A DNA stretch of 64,000 nucleotides from Bactericera cockerelli (GCA_024516035.1 CM044955.1:43900592-43964591), one strand, 5' to 3'; counted from the stretch's first letter, positions 1-11,011 are shown. Notes: a model not told the origin generated them from the sequence alone. Program-made: numbers and translations.

Positions 1-322
1 CTCCCCGGGCGTGTCCATCTCAGCTGCCAAACCTTCCAGGTATGTAGCGGGGAACTTGGTATATTGTGCTTAATTAATATGTACATAGGTACCTTCCGTG
101 GCTCAGTCTCCCCGGGCGTGTCCATCTCAGCTGCCAAACCTTCCAGGTATGTAGCGGGGAACTTGGTATATTGTGCTTAATTAATATGTACATAGGTACC
201 TTCCGTGGCTCAGTCTCCCCCGGGCGTGTCCATCTCAGCTGCCAAACCTTCCAGGTATGTAGCGGGGAACTTGGTATATTGTGCTTAATTAATATGTACA
301 TAGGTACCTTCCGTGGCTCAGT
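1..322 (+). repeat. 107-bp tandem repeat, three copies, ending in a SINE head
   Basis: Three near-identical units lie at 1-107, 108-214 and 215-322 (the last has one extra C). Every unit ends with the first part of the tRNA-derived SINE that follows (taccttccgtggctcagt), which includes its A-box-like part. Only the third copy runs on into a full SINE. The array continues off the left edge or starts there; this cannot be told. Confidence 0.9.
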
Positions 323-500
323 GGTTAAGAGCATTGGTTACTGACCCGGAGGTTGCGGGTTCGAATCCCGGCCGGAGCGGAAATTTCTGACCGAAATTTT
401 CCGTTCCCGGAATGGCATGGATGTAAAGGTAAAGTGCCCTGAAGTAATGCGAAAGCGGTTCCGAGGCACACTTACCTTTAAAAAAAAATCAAAAAAAAAA
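303..500 (+). mobile_element. tRNA-derived SINE (family A)
   Basis: The head has an A-box-like gtggctcagtgg and a B-box-like ggttcgaatcc at tRNA spacing, followed by an unrelated body and an A-rich tail near 481-500. These are the pol III promoter boxes expected of a tRNA-headed SINE. It is probably not a working tRNA gene, because the acceptor stem does not close and the transcript would run into a body and A-tail. Confidence 0.75.
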
Positions 501-543
501 GAACCTCTGGTACCTGTGTCAGTGCTAGACAGGATGGTGCGAA

Positions 544-590
544 CCAAAAAAAGTTTCATTATCTATGGTCAGCTGATGAAACTTTTTTTG
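544..590. repeat. 15-bp perfect inverted repeat (hairpin)
   Basis: caaaaaaagtttcat and its exact reverse complement atgaaactttttttg are separated by about 16 bp, directly downstream of the family A SINE. It could be a small MITE remnant or a terminator-like stem. No function is claimed. Confidence 0.6.
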
Positions 591-825
591 TTTCCATGAC
601 GGTGTATACCTAGGTATTAAAGTATTGTATTCCTCTAGAAAATTATAAAACCCAATAACATTGCATCACACGACTTTCTATTACATACAATGAAAGAATT
701 TTTTTCAGAAGCAAACACATACTCTGGTTAAATTTTCAAATTTGTCGAAATAAACAGGTTCATCTAGAACTTGCCTCGTCTGCTTTTGTTTAATGTCCAT
801 TTGACAATTTTTCCCTTGGTTTCAG

Positions 826-898
826 TCTCGCCAGTTCGAACGCCGTAAATACGCCTGAAGCCTCATTCCTCAAGAAACGAGGCATTACCATTTCCTCG
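826..898 (+). CDS. Internal exon of an unknown gene (exon n-2)
   Basis: The exon lies between a pyrimidine-rich acceptor (cccttggtttcag) and a donor (gtaagctc). Only one frame is open: one leading base, then 24 codons giving LASSNAVNTPEASFLKKRG and so on, ending on a complete codon. It joins in phase to 1332-1391. Upstream exons lie outside the window. The peptide is Ser/Thr/Lys-rich and of no family I recognise. Confidence 0.6.
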
Positions 899-1331
899 GT
901 AAGCTCCCTCCCTTTTCATTTTACGGCTTGTCTAAGGTATGTTCGTATGTCTCTCAATAAACATGAATCATATTGAACAGTTTCTACTGTCCACCTCTCA
1001 ATCGTTGGTGAGTTATAATACACATAATAAACTATTGAACCTCCCTATGACTTTGTCTAAACTAGCTAAATCCGGTGTTGTGTGGCGTTACCTATGATCA
1101 TGAAAGTTTGGTATAACACTGGTGGTTGTGTATTATAGTTTGTGTGATGGTGGCTTATCAGGAATAGGCACTAATTATTATTACTTTTTTTAAATATAAA
1201 TCACGAGTAAATTCGGAATCCTCACTTGTGAAAATTAAAGAATATAAATAAAGCAGATGGATTTCAGAAAATAAAATAATAATAGAAGATTGTTATTCTC
1301 ATTTCGTGTGTGTTCCCTTTTCTCATGACAG

Positions 1332-1391
1332 GTTACCAAACCAGCCACTAGAAAGCTGACGTCATCTGTAAATATCACCCCTGTTGTAAAG
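1332..1391 (+). CDS. Internal exon of an unknown gene (exon n-1)
   Basis: This 60-bp exon has acceptor tctcatgacag and donor gtaagaaac. It encodes 20 residues starting VTKPATRKLTSSV and ending in VVK, phase 0 at both ends. Its phase agrees with both neighbours, which is the main support. Confidence 0.6.
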
Positions 1392-2183
1392 GTAAGAAAC
1401 GTAAATTTCCTCAGTCGCATTTTTCTTTTCTGGTTCAAATAAGGTCTTTAGAAGTATCTTTCTTTTGGATAAAATTTTCTCCAGGTTCTGTATTTCCATT
1501 TTATTCCAAATATATCCAGTTGAGCTTCCCCACTATTCGTGAAAGAAAAATGCGTTTCGGTACTTTTAAAAATAAACAATTGACTTAACCTATAAAAGAA
1601 CTGGAAGCAAATTTTTTATAAATCCATTTTGGTTAACCAAATAGGAAGAAGATTTTTCCTCTTCCAAAAAAAATGACTTTCTTCCAGTTCGTTCATTTTA
1701 TTCCAGTTGAATCCACTTTGGTTAGAAAGAAAAATACGGCTTTTGTTTGTCTATACCTTTTTAATCTATGAGCTGATTATTTTGAAACAAAATTTATAAT
1801 AAAACTGGAGTTTTCAACCCACTTCAATAAAATCATACAATCACAGGAAAGTGTCGAGTGGTTCACAACGTGAATACAATCTGGTTATTTATGTAAAATT
1901 GTACTTTAGTAAATTTCTTAGTATTTTTGTTGCATTATTTCTAGGGGTCTTTCCTAACAAAAATTCCTATGTGCTGTGTCCATTATTTAGAACAATTGCA
2001 TTAAATAATAGTGGTGTCAGTTCATGGGTTAGGTGGTAAAGTTTGCCTTGGCCAATAATATCACCCCTTATAATTATATTTTAAATTTATTTTTTACTAA
2101 ATATGTGGTTCTTAAACATGGTTTTTTTAATATATTAAATTGTAAAATATTTATCCTATAAAATATGTATATAAAACCTGTTT

Positions 2184-2236
2184 GACTGCTGGAGTAAAGG
2201 GACTTTTCAGTCTTACCTCGGCAGTATAAACAATCA
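2184..2236 (+). mobile_element. SINE 3'-tail fragment (family G)
   Basis: The segment gactgctggagtaaagg through cctcggcagtataaacaa also occurs at 8491-8560 and 61681-61750, where it is followed by an (attct)n-like tail. It looks like the 3' part of a short retroposon; no pol III head is visible here. Confidence 0.55.
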
Positions 2237-2622
2237 GTGTATAAACAGAAAAGCGAGAAGTTGTACTAGATGTACATGAATATCAGAACATACCTGGACA
2301 GCTGTTTCGAGCTTATCAATCAATCAATCAAATCAAATGTTTATTGTGAATAAATATATACAAAGTATGTGTTTCACATTTATCTTAAATGACTAATTAG
2401 ATACTAAAAATTAAACTAAACTTAAACTAATGCGCCAGAGGCAACCAGTCTCAGGCTTCAAGTGGCCCCGGGAAAAGAGAAGCAAAAGAAGAAAATTTAA
2501 AGAGAGATAGCAAGATGAACATGTGGTGATAGGAGGGCCAGTGAAGATAATGAGAGAGGAGTTACAGAGGAGCTTATTTGGTATATTCTATTCTATTCTT
2601 AACTTCTACTCCGCCCCCCCAG

Positions 2623-2942
2623 AAACCCAGTTCAGTGCCAGAGCGCGTGGGCCAGGTGGCGATAGTTCCCAAAGTAAACTCGTCGGGTCCCCCCGGCCGG
2701 CCGAGCTGATCAAAGACGCCGAATGTAACCTGGGCATCCCGGTCGTTGACCTGAGCAACCAGTCGGTACTGGCCAACCTGAGCGGCATGGGGATCACGAG
2801 TTTCATCCCCGTCAACCAAATGCGGGGCTCGAACCAGATCCTCGGGCTCCCAATCATCAACACCGCGCAGCTGAACCGGCGGATGGACGATCTGGGAGCC
2901 ACGGGCGTACTGAACTTGGGCTCCGTGTATAAACTCAAGTAA
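2623..2942 (+). CDS. Terminal exon of an unknown gene, with a frame conflict
   Basis: This is a GC-rich island in AT-rich DNA, preceded by the acceptor ccgccccccccag-type tract and ending in TAA at 2940-2942. The downstream part reads as a clear protein (LIKDAECNLGIPVVDL and so on, ending LGSVYKLK), hydrophobic and Asn/Gly-rich with strongly GC third positions. Joined in phase from 1391 at acceptor 2623, the frame is KPSSVPERVGQVAIVPK and then stops at about 2710. The long frame is entered only from a second acceptor 8 bp further on (after 2630), or if one base is missing from the C run at 2689-2694. The residues read better across the join in the second case. Function is unknown. The style (basic, Ser/Pro-rich, no membrane segment) resembles a nuclear protein. 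Confidence 0.6.
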
Positions 2943-5130
2943 GATCTCACCCCGCATTCCGGCGGCATATCAACAAACATAGGAGTATCTCCTGTCCTCT
3001 GATGCTAGTCAACAACACTCTCGTGGTGCTTGTGGTTGAAACCATGGAGGAATGAGGGAGAGCTCGTAATGGCTCGAACCTGTCCCGTAAAGTGGGCCAT
3101 ATTGGTTGATTGGAATTTGGAACACAAGAGGAAATCACAACAAAACGAACTAATTTTTCTTCTAACATGCTTTTGAAGATAACAACGGTAGCCATATTGG
3201 GTAGTTTATTATGGAACAGATTTATTACCCATGAGATATACGTTATATAATGGTCACAATAGATCTAAGTAGAGGTTGGTGTGGTAATTGGTGCTTGTCT
3301 TGTGGAACTCCAACCAGTCTATAATAATAAAATACGTTATGTTTCTCCATTACTTGATCCTCCATGGCTTAAATCTATTCACCCAACATCTATTTTTGTA
3401 TGACTATTATTAGAATACAATTTAATGATAGATTATTGAGATCTTAAAAAGTTTCGTTAGGACAGCTTGGGATCAAAACGTATGAAGTACAATGTACAAA
3501 CAAATTGCTTCAATAGAAAAATCCACACAGTATTTATTTACTTAACCGCAATCAGTACGGTTGTGAGAGATTCTCCACAACCGTTACGTTATCGTGTACT
3601 GGATCGTTACAAAACGAATCGTACTGATCCCGGGTTAAGAATTATTTTAGTATAAAATGACAAAGTTGGCGATGATAGTTATTCACCGAATTATGTTCTA
3701 ACTTTCGAATGTGAACTAATAATAAATCCGGAAATTTCTACGAATTAATGTCTCATTTACACATGGTTCCTTATCAGTCAACTTGGAAATCGAATGAATA
3801 GACGCGTCATTTAAAATGTCTTTTTTGGTTCGTATGAGGTGTTCTAAGCAAATAAAATCCTTTGTTCATATTTTACTTCCGATCATTTCTAATATTAGAA
3901 ACGGAAGTATGGTGTTTGTTTTTTTTTCTCATTTATATCTTGTTAGTTTAATTATCTTCACTATCCTGAAATTTCACACTGTAAAAAAAGTGTTTAGTTT
4001 GGATATAGAGCTAAATCAAATATTATGAACTGTGAATAAGATTTTATCATAATAATTATCGAAATCCTATAGTATATATTATATTATTTTAAAAAGCTTG
4101 TCAAATTAGATAATGTTATAATGTATACAAAATTCAATAATATTTGGTAACTGTAAGAAAATTCATATTGTTAGAAAAAAAATAAATGAACTATCCTTGA
4201 AATTTTATTTTTCAGCAGAGATCACAACACTGGCTAAACATTTTAAAAGTTTGTACTCAGTAAAAATAAAAATCCTTGAGATTTTTTTTAAAATAATGAA
4301 AGCAAAAACATACTCAAAGATCGCAAAAATCTATAACGGTAGTATATTAAAAGTAAACCAACTGTTTTATTGATTTTATTCCGCCATTTTATTTCATAAA
4401 TCCTGCAAGTAGCATGCTTTCAAGTTCTCGCTGGGATATCTAATGAAGCAAAGCTAGTCATAGCCATGGAACCAGCTAGTTCGTGGAACCAAACAAAATA
4501 TCGGGTGTTGGTCTTTAGCCAGGTTGTTCAATGAGAGCATTATCTTAAACCAACCACTGTTAGGCAACACAGTATTTGTATCATTAATAATTTAGAATGA
4601 TCAGCTGGAATGACTGTCAAGTATTTTACTGTTCCCCTGATAGTTAGACTGCTGGTCTACTCTACTCCATGATTAAATTCCTTCAAGCAGTTGTAGATAA
4701 TCCTGAAGTATTTTACCTATTTATTATTTTATACATTTGATACCTAGCTTTTTTGTATTATGTATGAACATTTTTTTCTTTCTTTTTCCAATTGAAGAAA
4801 TTCAAAATAAGAAAAGTCCGTCTTCATTGTTTCCACTATTGTTGCAATATTATTTTATGAATTCTAGGAGTAAAAAGGGAAAAAATAGTTTTTTTAAACA
4901 TTTGATTGTTCTATTAAGAGATAGAATAATTAAAATTGCTGATAATTTGCAGAACTCTTCAATGAACATGATTACTTATTATGCTAATTATGAAAAAATA
5001 TATACGGGTGCATTCTTACTTATTGCATAGCATGCATCCTAAAGTATTATAATATAATTAAGAAAGTATTAATTTTATTATTTTTAAGAAGTGTTTAACA
5101 GCCTTTTTTATTTAATAGCCAAGAAACAGC
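2943..5130. other. 3' UTR then intergenic AT-rich DNA
   Basis: AATAAA-like signals occur near 3327 and 3721 and could end the plus-strand transcript. Beyond that the DNA is AT-rich with many stops in all frames. The short ORF at 4737-5030 is Phe/Ile/Lys/Asn-rich, as expected of random AT-rich DNA. No gene is seen. Confidence 0.5.
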
Positions 5131-5359
5131 AGCTAATGTAGACGCTTCTGGTCTGTGTTGTAGCTTGTCCATCCCGTAGTATGTCTCTCCTCTAATGGTC
5201 GAGAAGTGACACAATACTTCCCACGAGCGCACCGGAAGGTATCTCTTACGATAAACAGTAACCAAATTTTGAATACAATTATCAGTCGGCTGGGGGGTTA
5301 CAATTCGGGACCTTCCGCATGGGAAGCGAGTACCTTACCACTGAGCTAATCGCGCGCTC
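5131..5359 (-). mobile_element. tRNA-derived SINE (family B)
   Basis: Read on the minus strand, it starts gagcgcgcgattagctcagtgg, then a B-box region, then a body matching 22908-23200 (including the cccatcccgtag-type segment). The plus strand therefore shows the reverse complement. The copy has drifted, and its B box is damaged (gggttacaattc on the plus strand). Confidence 0.7.
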
Positions 5360-5572
5360 AAAATTAAGTTTTGATTGCTCCATTTATTACTTTATCCAAG
5401 GGCCGGAGAGGAAATAACGTTAGCAAGCCTATACTCTATCCGTTAAAAAATCTAGTTATTTGCTAAGCAGTCCATGTTTATGTGAAATAAATAAATAATT
5501 AAAAACAGTAAACACAAATTTGTGTAAAAAAGTCTAACAACTGAAACCAGTTTTTGAATACCTACAAAAATT

Positions 5573-5645
5573 TTTGTTGGCTCTGGGGATCGAACCCAGG
5601 ACCTTCCGCATGGCAAGCGAGTATATTATCATGAACCTAATCGTT
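5573..5645 (-). mobile_element. SINE family B, head only
   Basis: The reverse complement of a second family B head is present, with B box ggttcgatcc and the shared tgccatgcggaaggtcc segment. The body is missing or unrecognisable. Confidence 0.6.
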
Positions 5646-6887
5646 TTGGAACTACGAGTATACCATTAAAACTATATAGCAAATGATTTCATCGCAACGA
5701 GGGTTAAACTGATTTTAATTCTTCAAATAAAATATACTTTATTTATTAAGTAATATTATTACTAAAATAAAAGATTTCCTTGAAATCTTGTGGAACTCGG
5801 CATGCGCCCAGAATGCTTGAGACGTTCCCTTTCTGAATTCCAATGCTGATTCTTTGATCTAAGTAACGCCCAGCCGTTTTCATCCCAGATTCATCAATCA
5901 ATTTTAATAATAATTTTCCAATATTTAATCAGTCAATTTTGTCCTTGAATCATAATTTAGATTTCTGTGGAAATTTTATCTATGTAAATTTTGTACATAT
6001 GTTGAGTCACTTATAAAATGTCTAGTTTACCATAAAAAATTCCTTGTTTACACATTAACTGTATTTAAAAAGTAACTTTAAATACTGAAAATATATTGAT
6101 TTTTTTTAAACAGAAGTAAATAAATACGCACTACATTTTTTCAAAAGATACTTTCTTCTTAATTTATTATTTACAGGTATGAAGTGTAATGCTAAAAATA
6201 GCACAAACAAAGCACATGTTCAAGGATTACTTTAACGATGGTATTTTTATTCTTACAACATCCCATAAAAAGTTTATCTACTCATTTATTTTCATCAACT
6301 TTGACGTTTTTTCTAAATTTTCCTTGACGAAATCCTGTACTTGATGAGTATGTAGCTATTTCAACTAAAATCAATCCTAAAAATGTCATAATGGGCAAAG
6401 GCAAAGTGAAAAAAAGTAGAAGATTGCGTTTACTAGATTTATAGATGGGCTTTAATAGTAATGAATGGTATGAGTACAAACCATGCAGTGGTAATTCAGG
6501 TAGCACGGGGCTGTGAGTTATAATCCTACACAATCCATGGGATTTTTTTCCTTTAATGTGGAATTGGCCAGATGATTGGAGCCATAGAAAACTTAAGAAA
6601 TAAGAACCTTTTAAATAGCTTACTTTTAGTAAACTAAAAATAAAGAGAGTATTCATATAATATTATCCCTGATCATCAACAAATTCTGTGTAGTTATTTA
6701 ATCCTCAGTAACACCTGTTTACTGGATTTCCAGAGCTTAATTAAGCTTACTTAACAGTACTGTGTAGATTTAGCACAGACTTTGTTCATCTTATTTAATG
6801 GTACATTGTTACAATGTTGCTCTTGTAAGAATTTCCTCTGATAGTCATCACAAAATGCATCGCATTCAAATAGTTCCTGGTTGGAAA
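5646..6887. other. Intergenic / 3' UTR of the transporter gene
   Basis: The DNA is AT-rich with no supported coding frame. The minus ORF at 6282-6656 has no splice signals or protein-like composition and is treated as chance. Part next to 6888 may be the 3' UTR of the minus-strand transporter gene. Confidence 0.5.
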
Positions 6888-7029
6888 TCAGTGCATTTCA
6901 CTTGCTTCCTTGATGGTGTCAGTGAGCTTGAGCTTGGCTCGTCTCAGGTAGGAGAAGACAGAAAATCCCTGCCAGAATATTGGTAATGCCAAACACGAGC
7001 ATCGGGAAGTATTGGCCGTAGTATGCAAC
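6888..7029 (-). CDS. Terminal exon of an organic cation transporter-like MFS gene, frameshifted
   Basis: After acceptor ctatttctag, the minus strand reads VAYYGQYFPMLVFGITNI, then LAGIFCLLLPET. This is the last transmembrane helix and the PET motif that ends insect organic cation/carnitine transporter (SLC22-like) proteins. In the entered frame a stop falls at 6919-6921. In the next frame the family-typical tail TDTIKEASEMH continues to a stop at 6888-6890. The shift lies in a short direct repeat (caagctcaagct) near 6927-6938, so it may be a real mutation or an assembly slip. The exon begins at phase 0, exactly matching the donor of 8582-8616. The family moves organic cations or carnitine across the plasma membrane; the substrate here is unknown. 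Confidence 0.65.
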
Positions 7030-7387
7030 CTAGAAATAGTGGGAAAAAATACTATAAATTTAAACGCTGTTTCTTTCTATAGCTAGAAAAAATAGGAATA
7101 TTACCTTGAAAAACACTCGTAAATGAAAGAAAATGGAAAAAAAATATGTTTGGTAAAAAAATATTTCTATTTACCTACTTTATTTAGGTGTTCCTCGTAT
7201 TAGAATAATCCTCGTATATTCAATTGGTAAAGTTATCATTATTATATTAAACAAGGTGATAAATTTCTAGCGATAATCAGTTGATTAGTGCTGTTGGAGT
7301 GTTAATCAATGATATTTCGATCAAGCAATAGGATGAATACTTTTAGAAGTTAACCATTGACTAAAAATCGTTGAAACACTTTCAGCG

Positions 7388-7652
7388 CCAGGTGATACAT
7401 GGAAGTATCACCTGGCTCTGCGCTAGTATGAACATGGTGATACTTCAAAGTATCACCCACAGAGTCTTCTATAAGACGCTGGTGATACTTGTGAGTAACA
7501 CTTTCTATATGTTTAACATGAGGAATGTGTTGCTCTGGCCTAGCAGTATTAGGATATAGATTCGGTCAGGAATTGAAGGTGATACTTAAAAGTATCACTT
7601 GGCGTAGACATGAAATCTCTTCCCCAGGTCAGTGATACTTTGAAGTATCACC
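7388..7652. repeat. Cluster of five palindromic units ggtgatactt-nn-aagtatcacc
   Basis: Five 22-bp hairpin-forming palindromes start at 7391, 7436, 7481, 7578 and 7631, with variable DNA between them. Most arms read GGTGATACTT / AAGTATCACC. They lie in the intron between the two visible transporter exons. Confidence 0.8.
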
Positions 7653-7899
7653 ACATCAAAATCACGCCCTGGCCTATGAATGAAAATAGTCGAAAATACA
7701 GTTGGCGGTGAAAGTGTTAAATAATTAGCAGTTTAGTGTGACAATTAATAAAAGAACCCTGAGCTTCTTGTAAGATTTTCATTTATTTCTTTTCAAAAAC
7801 CTATAGTTCCTTTGGATGAAAAACTTTTTGAAAATGTGTGAAATAAATTTTAATTGAGTATTTCTAACTTTAGATTCGTAACTTCCTCTTCTTCTTTCA

Positions 7900-8116
7900 C
7901 TTTGCCTTTTCCAAACTTACTTGGGGTCGGCTTTGTTCAACCTCATGATTAAGGTTGGTTAGTTGTGGCACTTTAACGGCTGGATGCCCTTCCTAACGCT
8001 AACGATTTATTTGATTTTACGTGCCAATTAGGACGGGGGTTTTATCCTCCATTCGCGGAGAAGCATACCAGCTACCCACAACACCTCACCCAGCCTGGGT
8101 AAGGCCGGAACTTTAG
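7900..8116 (-). mobile_element. SINE-like copy with the shared core domain
   Basis: On the minus strand it contains acccaggctgggtgaggt, then gtgggtagctggt, then gcgaatggaggataaaacc. The same core occurs in the 5S-headed SINE at 61365-61664 and in copies at 31963-32845. The head is not clear. Confidence 0.6.
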
Positions 8117-8490
8117 AATCAAAACTAAAGAGGAAAAAGTGTTTGAAAAGAATAAAACTGAACGGGATATATAAAATAGTTTAAATTTAATATTTCTCAG
8201 GCACTTTCTTCAGACAAAAAATATCTTTGTCAATCCAAAGGGGAAATTCGCACGCTGTTTTGAATACCATGCCCCAGAGTAAAACCATGCAAAGCGAGCT
8301 CGACTATTTTTCTTTTAAAAAACATTTCATTTGTACATTTTAAATAAAACATGATTAATATTTATATATATATAAATAAAAAAAATCTCACAGTTAACAC
8401 AACCTACATATTTCTCTAAATTTAGACACGTAAATTTTTTTGGGCACCTGATACGTAAGTACCGCTGGAATACCGCTGAAAGTACCGTAA

Positions 8491-8560
8491 GACTGCTGGA
8501 ATAAAGGGACTTTTTAGTCTCACCTCGGCAGTATAAACAAGGTAATTTCTATTCTATTCT
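8491..8560 (+). mobile_element. SINE 3'-tail fragment (family G)
   Basis: This is almost identical to 61681-61750, including the attctattctattct tail. It ends about 20 bp before the donor of the transporter exon. Confidence 0.6.
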
Positions 8561-8581
8561 ACCGCGCAGACGCGCACTCAC

Positions 8582-8616
8582 CAGCAGAGGTATCTGGGGC
8601 GCAAAGCTCTGGCCAA
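8582..8616 (-). CDS. Penultimate exon of the transporter gene, truncated by the assembly gap
   Basis: The last 35 bases before the N run, read on the minus strand, give GQSFAPQIPLL and then a strong donor (gtgagtgcg). The frame ends on a complete codon, so it joins in phase to VAYYGQYFPML in the exon at 7029. Together they reproduce the loop and last helix expected in organic cation transporters. The rest of this exon and all upstream exons must lie in or beyond the gap. Confidence 0.6.
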
Positions 8617-8716
8617 NNNNNNNNNNNNNNNNNNNNNNNNNNNNNNNNNNNNNNNNNNNNNNNNNNNNNNNNNNNNNNNNNNNNNNNNNNNNNNNNNNNN
8701 NNNNNNNNNNNNNNNN
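8617..8716. other. Assembly gap of exactly 100 N
   Basis: Exactly one hundred N, the usual placeholder for a gap of unknown size. It cuts the transporter exon on its left. The true distance and relative orientation of the two sides are therefore not given by the sequence. Confidence 0.98.
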
Positions 8717-9118
8717 AAAGTAATACAAAATATTATTTAGAAGGTTTGTGAAATTTTTGAACTAATTGGTCACTTCAATCTGATAGTAAAAAAAGGCTCT
8801 TTTGAAATGAGACATTATATTCTGGTACTGTCCGTTTTTAACATTAAATAATAATGATAAAAATAATGAATTTTATTATTTATCTACAATGTTTAAATAT
8901 TTATAAATTTCCCTCTAAGTATGCGTACTTTTAGGGAAAGCAATAAATAAATAGAAATATAAGCTCGTGTTTATGAAGCAAAGTTTGTATTGAACACCAC
9001 TATGACATAATTATTATGGACACGGAAAAAATAAATAAAAATTGAAAAAAAGTATTATATGATTAAAAAAGTAAGATTTTGTGTTTAATCAAATGATGAA
9101 AAGACGCAAGGGATTTAC
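8717..9118. other. AT-rich intron or intergenic DNA
   Basis: No exon signal was found in this 400-bp stretch. It should hold intron sequence of the gene whose exon ends at 9119, because that exon has a donor and is not terminal. Confidence 0.5.
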
Positions 9119-9398
9119 CTGCAGTCTGGAGAAGCGAGCTCAATTTTTTGGGCACGATTTTGGCCTGTTTGTTTGGGGGTTCACCAGGCCGCTTGAAAGC
9201 TGGGTCATCTGGTCGTTTGAATGATGGGGGGCCCACAGAGCTGGGAGGCCCTAGTGGGGGGCCCATGGAGTTGGGGGGCCCTAGCAAGGGCCCAGAGGGG
9301 TCCACCCGTTTGTATTGGCCGTCCTCTACTGATTGCATACTGGGTGACGTGTAGAAATTGTTGAAGTAGGGAGACATTGAGCTGGGTTGAGACATGAA
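9119..9398 (-). CDS. Zinc-finger/low-complexity nuclear protein gene, last visible exon
   Basis: The acceptor is ttttcttctcag and the donor is gtaaatccc; the exon has 280 bases, starts at phase 0 and ends one base into a codon. It encodes FMSQPSSMSPYFNNFYTSP, then a Gly/Pro-rich run (GPPNSMGPPLGPPSSVGPP), a duplicated FKRPxDPA/FKRPGEPP motif, and the basic segment KQAKIVPKKLSSLL. A further exon is needed downstream, but none can be found between here and the gap. This is the most GC-rich part of the gene with 9903-10318. Confidence 0.75.
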
Positions 9399-9902
9399 CT
9401 GAGAAGAAAAGAGAACAGAATAGATAAACCAATATACTTTGTTTATTCTGTCAAGGTAGTCAAACAATTCTTATTTATTTCATGTATTTGAACTGTTTTT
9501 TGCAAAAAAGGTAAAATTATTGTGCCGTTTATACTTCATATTGATTTAAAAGTAATAATTATCTCAACAGCAACTGTAGCCTAATCTATGTATAGCCGCA
9601 GCGTCTCCTTTGTACCACTACTGCAGCTTATATTAGTAAATGATGTGGATCTCTCTCTCCTCAACTATTTTGAAAATTATAATGATTGGTTATTGTTATT
9701 CTTCGAGAGAAGCTTCTTTAGACCATTTTTCTATCTTTCTATTTTATCACACTAGTCCTGAAGATGTATCAGTTACCTTTATATACCACCACCTGGTTTT
9801 ATTAATGTAATTTCTGTAAATTTTATTTTATATCATGTACCTGTAGCATACATTCAGGAATGTATGATTAAATGCTAAAATATAATTATACACTTCATTT
9901 AC

Positions 9903-10318
9903 CTGTGTACTGGAATAGTTCATGGGATTTATATAGGACGAGTACATGGGATTATAGTAGGAAGAGTACGGTGAACCACTTGTGGATACGTTTATGTTCT
10001 CCGGATAATAGGAAGTCATGGACGCACTGCTGTTGATCAGTTGGTTGCTGTTGATCAGCTGGTTGCTGTTAATCAGCTGGTTCGGTTTGCTGTTGTCCAT
10101 GAGTTTCTCGGTGGGGATCACGTTGAGTCCGCTCTTCTTCTTTGAGTCCTGGGGGTGCGGGCTGCTGGGGGCAGCACTGGGGGAATGAGCATGGGGAGGC
10201 ATGGCCGGAGACAGGGCGGGGGAGCTCACGTGAGGCGACATGGAGGGCGAGTGGGGGTGACTCACATGGGGGGATGCAGACTTGTGGGGAGACATGCTGG
10301 CGCTGGGACTGGACACTC
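9903..10318 (-). CDS. Same gene, Ser/Pro/His-repeat exon
   Basis: Acceptor cttgtatctcctag, donor gtaaatgaa; two bases complete the Gly codon from the previous exon and the exon ends on a whole codon. It encodes repeated SMSPH / SPHVSSP motifs over about 50 residues, a basic patch (DSKKKSGLN), three tandem copies of QLINSN made by an 18-bp repeat, and a Tyr/Ser-rich stretch (SPYSSYYNPMYSSYINPM). Such low-complexity, Tyr-rich stretches are common in transcription-related proteins; this is inference only. Confidence 0.8.
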
Positions 10319-11011
10319 CTAGGAGATACAAGAGGAAGTTCCAGCATTTTTTTTTCTCAATATTTAGGTACATTTATGTCTTCTTATCCAACCTACTGCG
10401 ACCACGATATTTACATCAAAGTTGGTTTAAATTTACTTGATAAACCACGAATGGTCTTGCCAACAACAACAAAAATATCGTGGGGTTGAGATAGAGATAT
10501 TAAAACTTTGAACCCTACATTTTAAAATGTAGAACAGAATGGGATTTTTAAACCGCCAGATTAGGACAAAGAGTACTTGAACACTAATAGTTGAAAGTAT
10601 TTTACATAGGTACTCGTATTAGTAAATTATGTCATGTTTAAAATTAATAAGTCATTAATGTCATTATATTTCTGTGAAATAACAGTAAATTATTCAAGCT
10701 AGCTTTAATTAAATTTTGCTTAACTTGGGACTTGACCATTCAATTTACTGAGGTTGGTTTTTAAGTTCAAAATAAATAATCTGACGGGGAAAAATAATTC
10801 TAGCCCTCCTGATTTTTTCAAAGTGATCACCAAAATTTGAATAACAATTTTATGAAACAAAATTCAATACAATTTTACCTTTTACTCCATATATTAATAG
10901 GCTGATATTTTAAAAAATCATTAATGAAAAAAAAAAAAAAAAAAACATATAACTATAAATAAAAAACAAACATATAACAAATAACTCCATCAAATGAATA
11001 GACTAATTTAC

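Noticed and set aside
303..380. Possible tRNA gene
   Set aside because: A and B boxes are present, but the acceptor stem does not close and a SINE body with A-tail follows. The same applies to heads at 11731, 22908, 31068 and 63303 (the last has a good acceptor but a SINE body).
4737..5030. Plus ORF of 97 codons
   Set aside because: Phe/Ile/Lys/Asn-rich as expected from random AT-rich DNA.
6282..6656. Minus ORF of 124 codons
   Set aside because: AT-rich composition, no splice or domain evidence; probably chance.
7388..7652. Palindromic repeats with spacers, resembling a CRISPR array
   Set aside because: The DNA is eukaryotic, spacing is irregular (45, 45, 97, 53), the repeats vary, and there are no cas genes.
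10069..10489. ORFs on both strands overlapping the SPH-repeat exon
   Set aside because: Shadow frames of the GC-rich exon 9903-10318, whose frame is fixed by splice phase.
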